A DNA stretch of 64,000 bases from CAVVFX01 sp963777595 (GTDB lineage Bacteria > Acidobacteriota > Terriglobia > Bryobacterales > Bryobacteraceae), in the NCBI GenBank assembly GCA_963777595.1, contig CAVZRE010000019.1, positions 1 through 64,000 of the forward strand, in the 5' to 3' direction. The position numbers were made by a program, and so were the translations under genes. Shown piece after piece: positions 9,309 to 15,775 of the stretch. Below the pieces are notes generated by a model. It worked only from the letters and a program-made list of their open reading frames with translations, made no database searches and was not told the origin of the DNA. Position 1 is the first letter of the stretch; each line of letters begins with the position of its first letter.

Positions 9309-9327
9309 GTATTTCTCCGGGAAATAG
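9309..9327. repeat. Third dyad repeat copy
   Basis: GTATTTC-TCCGG-GAAATAG. The dyad plus about 25 bases to its right (GGTCG, CCAAAA, CCGGC and CCGnGG blocks) match the copies at 9203 and 9782, so the repeat unit is about 46 bp long with the dyad at its left end. Confidence 0.6.
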
Positions 9328-9397
9328 GTCGTGCCAAAACCCGGCTGAGCCGTGGCAGGACCAATCTCCGGGTCCAGTGCTGACGGAGGGAGTGGGG

Positions 9398-9733
9398 TTA
9401 CTCAGAACTGGCGTGCAGATAACCACTGGCTGGTTTGACCCGGATCAACAGCACGTCCCATTTGATGTGTTTACCGGAAGCTGTAGGGCGTCCGCCCGGG
9501 AAGATCTGATCGAGTAGCATGATATCGGTCATCTCATCGACCTTTGTCAAAAGCCAGTTGGGAAGGCGGCGACTGCTGCGACCGGCAACTTGCCAGCTCA
9601 GCAATTGGACGGAACCGTTGAGGATTCCGTGGTCGTGCGGTTCCACTAAGCGATCCTTGCCATGATAGGCAAACCGAATCATACGTGTATTTTCAACGGC
9701 CGTCCAGAGCAGTGGATGGGGTTGCAGCAGCAT
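9398..9733 (-). CDS. Small WYL-domain-like protein
   Basis: 111 aa resembling a stand-alone WYL domain (ligand-sensing module common in bacterial defence and mobile-element regulators): WTAVENTRMIRFAYHGKDRLVEPHDHGI, then QLLSWQVAG and SSRRLPNWLL. No DNA-binding domain is attached. It lies between integrase and resolvase on the same strand and overlaps the extended resolvase frame. A regulatory role in the mobile element is inference. Confidence 0.55.
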   Translation of the reverse strand: MLLQPHPLLWTAVENTRMIRFAYHGKDRLVEPHDHGILNGSVQLLSWQVAGRSSRRLPNWLLTKVDEMTDIMLLDQIFPGGRPTASGKHIKWDVLLIRVKPASGYLHASSE

Positions 9734-10373
9734 TCAGTTTCATTTTGCCCCGAGTCCGGATGCTGCTGGAAAACCGGAACGGCCTATTTCTCACAGAAAT
9801 AGGCCAGCCCAGAATCCGGCGAACCGAGGTACGGCCGATCTGCAACCGTCGGGCGATTTCGGATTTGCTGACGCCGGCGCGGCGCAGTTTCCGGATTTCA
9901 GCAGTGCGTGCGGCCGCAGTTGCAGGACGACCCAGCCGTGTGCCGTTCTCCCGGGCATGAGCCAGGCCAGCCCGAGTTCTTTCCCGCAGTATCTCCCGTT
10001 CGAATTCAGCAAAAAGTGCGAGCAGTCCGGCCATCGCTCGACCCGTTGGCGTGGTCAGATCCAGCGCTTCCGTCAGCGACACGAAGCCGACGCCGAGATG
10101 CTCCAGTTCCTGCAGCGTGGCCAGCAGATCCGTCACCGAGCAGCTCCAGCGGTCCAGCCGCCACACCAGCACGACGTCGATCTCCCGCCGACGGGCGGCT
10201 TCCAGTAGCCTCTCCCGCGCTTCCCGCTTCACCGCCCCGGAGTTGACCTCACAGACCTGCAAGGCGACAGTCCAGCCGCGCCGGGTGACATACTCACGCA
10301 TGGCCCGGTTCTGCATTGGAAGGGTCTGTTGGTCGACAGTGGACACCCGTGCATATAGCCCAGCCCGCAACAT
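9693..10373 (-). CDS. Serine resolvase/invertase
   Basis: Small serine recombinase. Catalytic Ser is in GLYARVSTVDQQ at the N-terminus, followed by VLVWRLDRWSCSVTDLL, the GRAMAGLLALFAEFEREILRERTRAGL helix E region and a C-terminal Hin-type HTH (GVSKSEIARRLQIGRTSVRRIL). The ATG at 10373 gives the normal start MLRAGLYARVS; the upstream extension to 10508 is unlike the family. The usual C-terminus right after VRRIL is replaced by about 37 residues encoded by the dyad repeat and beyond, so the 3' end seems rearranged. Confidence 0.85.
   Translation of the reverse strand: MLRAGLYARVSTVDQQTLPMQNRAMREYVTRRGWTVALQVCEVNSGAVKREARERLLEAARRREIDVVLVWRLDRWSCSVTDLLATLQELEHLGVGFVSLTEALDLTTPTGRAMAGLLALFAEFEREILRERTRAGLAHARENGTRLGRPATAAARTAEIRKLRRAGVSKSEIARRLQIGRTSVRRILGWPISVRNRPFRFSSSIRTRGKMKLNAAATPSTALDGR
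9781..9805. repeat. Fourth dyad repeat copy, best-preserved arms
   Basis: Arms GGCCTATTTC and GAAATAGGCC (10 bp, perfect) flank TCACA. This copy lies where the serine resolvase gene would be expected to stop, so the resolvase frame runs through it. The same downstream blocks follow as in the other copies. Confidence 0.65.
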
Positions 10374-10509
10374 TTTTGGCAGTCTTCGTCGCTGGCCAAA
10401 AACGTCATCCGATTTTGTCTTCTGGGAAGCCCGTCTGGCGGCCACTTGGGGAGTTCTCCACTGCCAGGCCGAAGACGATCCTTTTCGGCCAGACCCGAAG
10501 ATCATCATA

Positions 10510-12057
10510 TTACGCCGCGATCGGGGATTTCATCCGCGCCAGAGTTTCGCAATAGTTCCACGGCATCCAGTCCTCCGGCTTTCCTTTTAGGTTCGCTGCG
10601 TGCTTCTGCAGTTCGGTCAGATAGCGGAATGCGTTCACGCCATTCAGTTCGCAGGTGTGGATCAGGCTCATGAACAGGTCGCCCACCGCTGCTCCGTTCA
10701 GCGTCTTGTAGAACATGGCATTCTTGCGGTTGAGAATGGCCTTTTTCAGAGCGCGTTCGCAAAGATTATTATCGAGCGGCGCGCCCTTCTCTCTGAGAAA
10801 CAGCGTCAACGCCGGCCAGTGATTCAGCAGATACGAGATCGCTTTGCCCAGCCCGGAGTTGGGTTCCGTCTGCTTGTCTGCCAGTTGCTGCGTTAACCAA
10901 TCGTGTAACTGATCCATCAGTGGGCCGCTGTACTGCTGATGGAAACGCAACCGCAACTCGGCATCGAGCCCTTGCTCGTGCGCCAGGGCATCATTGCCGT
11001 AGACCATGCCCAGCGATTCCAGCACGTAACTGCACTCCTCGGGAAAGCTGGCCGCGACCTCCACAAACTGTCGCCTGCCATGAGCGATACAGTTGGCGAG
11101 CAGGATCTTGATGCCCTTCGCTGCCTTGGGCGTATTTCTCGAGAGGGCATCACACATCTGGATGGGCGAACTCATCTGCTCCCCGCGCCGCGTCAGCAGA
11201 TCGGCGAGGTTCTCGCCCGCATGCTGCCGTCCGGTGAAGAACAGTGCAATCTTGCGATTTCGCCACAGCGACACGATCCCGCTGGTAAAAATGCCGGTAC
11301 GCTTGTCGGAGGGTTCACGCGCCAACCGTAGGATGCGCATACCCGTATCGTCGTTGTGCAACACCTCCCCTTGCGCCGCCTGCCAGATGAGTTGCTCGAA
11401 GGCCGGCTTGAGTTGCACTGCTGCTTGTTCCACCAGTTCCCACTGCGTCGCCGCAGGAAGTGGAATTCCCATCTGGCTTTCCATCCGTTCAAGCCGCGCG
11501 AACGGCACGCCATTGCCATACTTGAGTTGCGCGATCATCGCGATGGCCGTGGTGTCGTATTTATCGGGACCGATTCCTTCCGGCTCTTCCGCCGTAAACA
11601 CCTGTCCGCAAGCATTACATCGTAGACGCTCCATCTCGTACACGGTTGCTTCCACCGGTGCTTGTCCGACAACCCGCACCAGCGTCTTGGGTTGACGCTG
11701 CGTGTAGACTCGGCCACGCGCGCACTCTGGACAGGCATCTCCGCAGTTGAGCTTCGCCTCGATGACGACCTTTCGCGCTCCTGTGTACGAGTCGGCGCCG
11801 TTACGCCCATGCCCTTTGCTTGCGGGTGGCTCGCTGTTATCCACCGGCGTGCTGGTGTTGGTGACAAGCTTCGATTGCTCTACCACGGTACGGGTCTTCT
11901 CCGTGGTGCGAACCGGCTTGAGCCGTTCGTCCAGCACATCGAGCGCGACCTTCAGTTTCAGGTAATCCGCTTCACTGATGGGTTCGTGCCGCGCCCGGTC
12001 CAGCGTCCGGCGCAATTCCGCCATGTCGATCTCGACTCGCTGGCGGGACTGCTTCAT
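10510..12057 (-). CDS. tnpC: IS66-family transposase TnpC
   Basis: Transposase of 515 aa, normal for the family. An N-terminal coiled region precedes a Cys-rich zinc finger (CPECARGRVYTQ, RCNACGQVF). The DDE core is marked by GEVLHNDDTGMRIL, ANCIAHGRRQFVE and GAPLDNNLCERALKKAILNRKNAMFYK, which carries the last acidic residue. A typical C-terminal IS66 tail (LFMSLIHTCELNGVNAFRYL) follows. It starts at 12057, six bases after the end of the DUF4338 gene, so it is the last gene of the transposon operon. It appears intact, although its partner tnpB is interrupted. Confidence 0.93.
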   Translation of the reverse strand: MKQSRQRVEIDMAELRRTLDRARHEPISEADYLKLKVALDVLDERLKPVRTTEKTRTVVEQSKLVTNTSTPVDNSEPPASKGHGRNGADSYTGARKVVIEAKLNCGDACPECARGRVYTQRQPKTLVRVVGQAPVEATVYEMERLRCNACGQVFTAEEPEGIGPDKYDTTAIAMIAQLKYGNGVPFARLERMESQMGIPLPAATQWELVEQAAVQLKPAFEQLIWQAAQGEVLHNDDTGMRILRLAREPSDKRTGIFTSGIVSLWRNRKIALFFTGRQHAGENLADLLTRRGEQMSSPIQMCDALSRNTPKAAKGIKILLANCIAHGRRQFVEVAASFPEECSYVLESLGMVYGNDALAHEQGLDAELRLRFHQQYSGPLMDQLHDWLTQQLADKQTEPNSGLGKAISYLLNHWPALTLFLREKGAPLDNNLCERALKKAILNRKNAMFYKTLNGAAVGDLFMSLIHTCELNGVNAFRYLTELQKHAANLKGKPEDWMPWNYCETLARMKSPIAA

Positions 12058-12062
12058 CGCGC

Positions 12063-12521
12063 TTACCGGCTCAGTCGCTCACGGAACCTGCGGGTCAGAG
12101 GGAGTCCGAAGACTTCCTTAATCGACCGGTTCTGGCGGTGAGTGAGATCGTCTTTGCCGCGCCCCGTAGTGCGGCCCAGCAGAATCCAGTTGGCTGCGCG
12201 ATAACAGGTTCCGCGAAAGCGCTCCGGGTCAATGAACGTCTCGACAAACCAGATCGGGTGCCCATACATCTTCTCCCAGTCTTGCGACAGTGTTGCGGTG
12301 ATGCGGCTGAGAAGGTGCGAAGCCAGATGCGGTACCTGGATCCACGGCAGGATGAGAAAGCGCGTGTTGTAGGCAATGAACCGGATGTTGCGCTTCCGCG
12401 TTTCCTGGCTCCAGCCGAGAAAACGATCCCGGCTGCCCAGATGCCGCGGCGCTGAACTCCATGCCATGCAGGCGATCGGACGACCGTGCGACCACACCAA
12501 ATACTTCAGATGCTCGCCCAC
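12063..12521 (-). pseudogene. DUF4338 (DruA-like) gene, C-terminal half
   Basis: C-terminal part of a DUF4338 protein, the family that includes the Druantia protein DruA and many transposon-borne relatives. It reads EHLKYLVWSHGRPIACMAWSSA, RDRFLGWSQETRKRNI, NTRFLILPWIQVPHLASHLL and FRGTCYRAANWILLGRTTGRG. Its first half lies at 15109-15522. Deleting 12522-15108 rejoins them as YEQPVGEHLKYL in a 290-aa frame. Between tnpB and tnpC, and without Druantia partners, it is a transposon accessory gene and not evidence of a Druantia defence system. Confidence 0.88.
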
Positions 12522-12991
12522 CGGCTCGCTCACATAATGCACACAGTTTAGAAACCGTAACAATCTACTATCGTTGGCATCCGCTTTTCGGATCAGTCCT
12601 ACCCCTTCGCCGCCGCCAACAGGATAGAGATGGTGAGCGCCTTCTTTGCGAGGCTCCCGACGGCAGACTGCATTCTCTTCCCGATTGGATGTGCAGCCCG
12701 GAGTGCCTACAGTTTTCGCTGGGCTCTCCGTTGATTTCAGCGGATGCGCTTAACCAACTCCGTGCGCTGGTTGATCTGTGGCAAGCTTCCTCCAATCGCC
12801 TATCTGACGAGGAGGAAGTAGATGAAACGATCAGCCATAGCACCGAAGAAGCAGTTGAATCTGCCGCTTCTCGGCACACCAACGGTCGCCGCTGGCGACG
12901 AACAGAAGGAACTGACGGTCGCACTGGTGGAGTTACTCATCCACGCGGCTCAGGGAGAACTCAAAACACAGCCAAACGGAGGAGACCATGA
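12521..12991 (+). CDS. orf1 of element 1, DUF5372-like, lacks a start codon in the integrated form
   Basis: Small conserved protein found beside large serine recombinases; function unknown. The coding signature begins TVTIYYRWHPLFG and matches orf1 of the second element (CYRWHPWYG), with a later block PDWMCSPEC and LNQLRALVDLWQ. No ATG, GTG or TTG exists in frame between the element end and this motif; the frame simply stays open into the flanking gene. In a closed circle it would join in frame to ATG-TTG-CAG-GAC-CCA at 15093-15107, which has a GAGGT ribosome-binding site nine bases upstream. The product would be 161 aa. Its tail overlaps the next small gene by 170 bp, so the true end may be earlier. 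Confidence 0.65.
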   Translation, partial: PARSHNAHSLETVTIYYRWHPLFGSVLPLRRRQQDRDGERLLCEAPDGRLHSLPDWMCSPECLQFSLGSPLISADALNQLRALVDLWQASSNRLSDEEEVDETISHSTEEAVESAASRHTNGRRWRRTEGTDGRTGGVTHPRGSGRTQNTAKRRRP

Positions 12992-13013
12992 GTCACCCAA
13001 AGCTCACGACTGA
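12822..13013 (+). CDS. Small protein preceding the recombinase, element 1
   Basis: 63 aa, starting MKRSAIAPKKQLNLPLLGTP and containing ELTVALVELLIHAAQGE. The N-terminus is basic and the C-terminal part looks like one amphipathic helix. The second element has an equivalent 62-aa gene with a similar helix (EAVRMLSRLLLKVRAG) in the same position, which supports it being real. It overlaps the recombinase start by 26 bp, suggesting coupled translation. The role is unknown; a directionality factor is a guess from size, charge and position. Confidence 0.6.
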   Translation: MKRSAIAPKKQLNLPLLGTPTVAAGDEQKELTVALVELLIHAAQGELKTQPNGGDHESPKAHD

Positions 13014-15078
13014 GCGTCTTCTTCGAACGGCTACCGTATATGTTCGGCAATCCACCCCTACCCAGGTTACGCATCATATGGAAAGCCAGCGTCGGCAATA
13101 TGCTCTGGAGGATCGAGCCCGCGAGTTTGGCTTTCAACGGATTACCGTCATTGACGAAGATCTGGGTCGTACGGGGTCAGGACTAGCTGATCGGCCCGGA
13201 TTCCAACGCCTCGTGGCCGAAGTCTGCACCGGCGAGGTGGGCGCTGTATTTTGTCTTGAGGCTTCTCGCTTAGCCCGCAATGGCCGCGACTGGCACCATC
13301 TGATCGAGCTTTGCGGCATGGTAGGCGCAGTCGTGGTGGATATGGACGGCGTCTACGATCCGAACCTGATCAACGACCGCTTGCTCCTCGGATTAAAGGG
13401 CACAATGAGCGAGTTTGAAGCGACCCTGATTCGCCAGCGCTCGATCGAAGCCATTCACCAGAAGGCCCGTCGTGGAGAGTTGCGGATTCCGGTCCCTGTC
13501 GGGTTCTGTTGGACCTCAGGTAAGATCGAGAAGCATCCGGATCAGCGCATCCAGCAGGCTATTCAGTTGGTTTTGGACAAGATGACCGAACTCGGGAGCA
13601 TGCGACAGGTCCTTATATGGCTTCGACAACACAAGGTGTCCCTGCCTGTATGCTCTTCCGACGGGGGTGAGGCCGGAATTATTTGGAAGCTACCGCTATA
13701 TCAAAACATTCAGGCCATACTCAGCAATCCCGTCTATGCGGGTGCTTATGCGTTCGGCAAAACTGAAACTCGTACCAAGGTCGTGGATGGTCGCGCACGC
13801 AAACGCTCCGGCTTCCGCAGACCGCGATCACAGTGGATGGTCTTGATTCCCCATCACCATCCGGGTTACCTTTCCTGGGAGGAGTACGAACGGAATCAAG
13901 CCATGATCACCGCGAACACCCATATGCAATCGGGCGCCGAGCCAAAGGCGGGGCGAGGCGGCCGGGCCCTGCTTTCCGGGTTGCTACGCTGCCGGCGATG
14001 TGGCCGGATGCTGTACGTGAGCTATTCAGGACCGCAAGCGACAGTGGTTCGGTATGAGTGTCGAGGTCAACACCTTGACTGCGGAGAAGGCCGGTGTATT
14101 TCCTTTGGGGGCTTGCGAGTGGACGCCGGAGTGGCGAATGAAGTGCTGCGCGCGATTGAAGGAAACGCGATAGAAGCCGCAGTAGAAGCTGCCCAACAGA
14201 TGCAGCGGCAACGTCAGGAACTGCGAAGATCGATCGAACTGGAAATCGAACAGTCCCGTTATGAATCGCGCTTGGCCGCTCGAAGATATGAGGCCGTAGA
14301 TCCCGACCAGCGATTGGTTGCCGCTGAGTTAGAGGCTCGATGGAATGTCGCCTTGCAGAAAGTCCAGGAACTGGAGAATAAGCTGCGAGAGTTCGATGGA
14401 AAAAGCCAGTCCGTGGCCATTCCTGACAAGCAAACTCTCATGAGCCTGGCGCAAGATATGCCGGCCATCTGGAACTCGCCATCAACGGACATGCGACTAA
14501 AGCAAAGGATCACACGAATCCTGATTCGGGAAATAGTCGCTGATATCGATGAGGACAAGCGAGAGACCGTACTGTTGATTCACTGGGCGGGTGGCAGGCA
14601 TTCCGAACTCCGCCTCAAGAAGAGCGAGACGGGAAAGCATCGCCATTGCACGGATCTCGACGCGATTGAAGTGATTCGTAAAATGGCGGGCAAGTTCCGT
14701 GACGAACACATCGCAGCGACGCTGAACCGGTTGCGGCTGCGCACCGGCTCCGATAACACGTGGAACGAAAACCGGGTTTATTCTGTACGTCACCGGCTTG
14801 ATTTGCCTGCTTTCGATCCTAACCAATGCAATCCAGGTGAAGTAACTCTGAAAGAGGCCGCACAACGACTGAATATAAGTCCACTCAGTGTGCGGTATCT
14901 GATCGAACGTAAAATCTTGCTCGCACAGCAGGTCGTTGAATGTGCCCCCTGGCAGATTCCCGCTGCAGCGTTGGACTCTGAGACGGTAAAAACGGAGGCG
15001 CTGAAGATCAAGAAACGGACTCGCGTTCCACGAACTCAATCCTGTGTTGACCAGCAATCAATGTTTTCAGATACTTAA
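12988..15078 (+). CDS. Large serine recombinase, element 1
   Basis: 696 aa. The N-terminal resolvase domain has the catalytic Ser in TATVYVRQST (residue 22), followed by ESQRRQYALEDRA, VIDEDLGRTGSG and RLARNGRDWHHL. A Recombinase (PF07508-like) domain follows (NPVYAGAYAFGKT), then a zinc ribbon (LLRCRRCGRMLYV with later Cys residues), a coiled coil of about 100 residues and a C-terminal HTH-like segment (LNISPLSVRYLIERK). It should catalyse integration and excision of this element at the CA core. The gene is complete. Its stop at 15076 is followed within 20 bp by the ribosome-binding site and ATG that complete orf1 in the circle. Confidence 0.93.
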   Translation: MSHPKLTTERLLRTATVYVRQSTPTQVTHHMESQRRQYALEDRAREFGFQRITVIDEDLGRTGSGLADRPGFQRLVAEVCTGEVGAVFCLEASRLARNGRDWHHLIELCGMVGAVVVDMDGVYDPNLINDRLLLGLKGTMSEFEATLIRQRSIEAIHQKARRGELRIPVPVGFCWTSGKIEKHPDQRIQQAIQLVLDKMTELGSMRQVLIWLRQHKVSLPVCSSDGGEAGIIWKLPLYQNIQAILSNPVYAGAYAFGKTETRTKVVDGRARKRSGFRRPRSQWMVLIPHHHPGYLSWEEYERNQAMITANTHMQSGAEPKAGRGGRALLSGLLRCRRCGRMLYVSYSGPQATVVRYECRGQHLDCGEGRCISFGGLRVDAGVANEVLRAIEGNAIEAAVEAAQQMQRQRQELRRSIELEIEQSRYESRLAARRYEAVDPDQRLVAAELEARWNVALQKVQELENKLREFDGKSQSVAIPDKQTLMSLAQDMPAIWNSPSTDMRLKQRITRILIREIVADIDEDKRETVLLIHWAGGRHSELRLKKSETGKHRHCTDLDAIEVIRKMAGKFRDEHIAATLNRLRLRTGSDNTWNENRVYSVRHRLDLPAFDPNQCNPGEVTLKEAAQRLNISPLSVRYLIERKILLAQQVVECAPWQIPAAALDSETVKTEALKIKKRTRVPRTQSCVDQQSMFSDT

Positions 15079-15092
15079 TGAGGTACAGCAGA

Positions 15093-15107
15093 ATGTTGCA
15101 GGACCCA
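15093..15107 (+). promoter_or_regulatory. Detached translation start for orf1 of element 1
   Basis: TGAGGT at 15079-15084, an 8-base gap, then ATG at 15093 and four more sense codons up to the CA core. In the integrated state this ATG reads out into the disrupted DUF4338 gene on the antisense side and stops after 20 codons. In the circle it continues in frame into orf1. Confidence 0.7.
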
Positions 15108-15108
15108 C

Positions 15109-15522
15109 GGGTTGCTCATAGCCGAGATAGTGGTGATGCTCGACGAGACTGTTGAATAATGGCTCATCACCGCTGCGACGAACCTGTTGCACTTCGAGCG
15201 GCCGCAAGTCGCTTAAGCGGGTGATCACCGGTGTCGTGTCGATCAGCACCAGTGCCGGCCGTTCGCGTTCGACGAACGGATTATGAGGAACAAAGCGGAC
15301 AGCGGGAAGTTCGATCTCGCCGGCCCGGTGCAGCATGAGCAGCAGGCCTCGGCAGACCATGTCACACAGTGCTCCGTTGGTCTGCCGCCAGTCCCATGCT
15401 TCACACACTTTCGCCGATAGCCGTCTTCGGCTCAGACCGGTGTGTTCGACAATCAACTGTCGCAGGAAGAGAATGTCTTCTTGCGTAACGACTCGGCCAC
15501 GATACTGATACTGGACCGGCAT
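15109..15522 (-). pseudogene. DUF4338 (DruA-like) gene, N-terminal half
   Basis: First half of the gene interrupted by element 1. It reads MPVQYQYRGRVVTQEDILFL, HTGLSRRRLSAKVCEAWDWRQ, CRGLLLMLHRAGEIELP and VRRSGDEPLFNSLVEHHHYLGYEQPVG, all typical for the family. After PVG the frame runs into element 1 and stops. It begins 66 bp after the tnpB stop, consistent with one operon before the insertions. Confidence 0.88.
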
Positions 15523-15588
15523 ATGCAGTCAGTTTGCCAGAGAACATTTTGGAACGCAAGCAGAATTTTATGTTTTATGGTCTCTTAT

Positions 15589-15747
15589 TCAGGCACTTAC
15601 TTTGCGCCATTCCGGCGGGGCGTCCGCGTCCGGATTGCCGGCCGCCAGCAACAACTGCGCCTGATGCGCTCGTAGCACCCGCGCCGGCTCGTCACCCGTT
15701 GGCCACCAGCGGAATCGCCCCTTCGATAACCGCTTCGTAGCCAGCCA
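15589..15747 (-). pseudogene. tnpB: IS66 TnpB, C-terminal half
   Basis: Encodes LATKRLSKGRFRWWPTGDEP and a tail ending WRKVSA, the standard end of IS66 TnpB (Orf2). The other half is at 18394-18585. Removing 15748-18393 rejoins them as DGQGFWLATKRL, the exact family sequence, in a 117-codon frame. Confidence 0.9.
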
Positions 15748-15761
15748 CAAGACGTCTTCAT
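15747..15761 (-). promoter_or_regulatory. Detached translation start for orf1 of element 2
   Basis: Fourteen bases after the recombinase stop the minus strand has ATG-AAG-ACG-TCT-TGT running to the core, with GGGG four bases before the ATG. Joining the element ends places these five codons in frame with orf1 at 18392-18084. The ribosome-binding site is weaker than in element 1. Confidence 0.65.
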
Positions 15762-15775
15762 GATGCCCCATTTCA

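Larger units (their letters stand above)
12522..15108 (+). mobile_element. Serine-recombinase element 1 (2587 bp), inserted in the DUF4338 gene
   Basis: Both ends share CCCAC (12517-12521 and 15104-15108) with a CA core. Taking out one copy and everything between restores the DUF4338 frame exactly (873 bp, 291 codons). Contents in order: orf1, a small orf, and a large serine recombinase, all on the plus strand, opposite to the host transposon. There are no terminal inverted repeats and no longer target duplication, as expected for serine recombinase integration. Confidence 0.88.

Noticed and set aside
10374..10509. Left terminal inverted repeat of the IS66 transposon
   Set aside because: Searched by eye for a match to GTAACGTCGGAAG seen upstream of tnpA; only a weak AACGTC match was found, not enough to call an end.
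12063..15522. Druantia defence system because of the DruA-like gene
   Set aside because: No other Druantia genes are present; the gene is inside an IS66 operon and interrupted.
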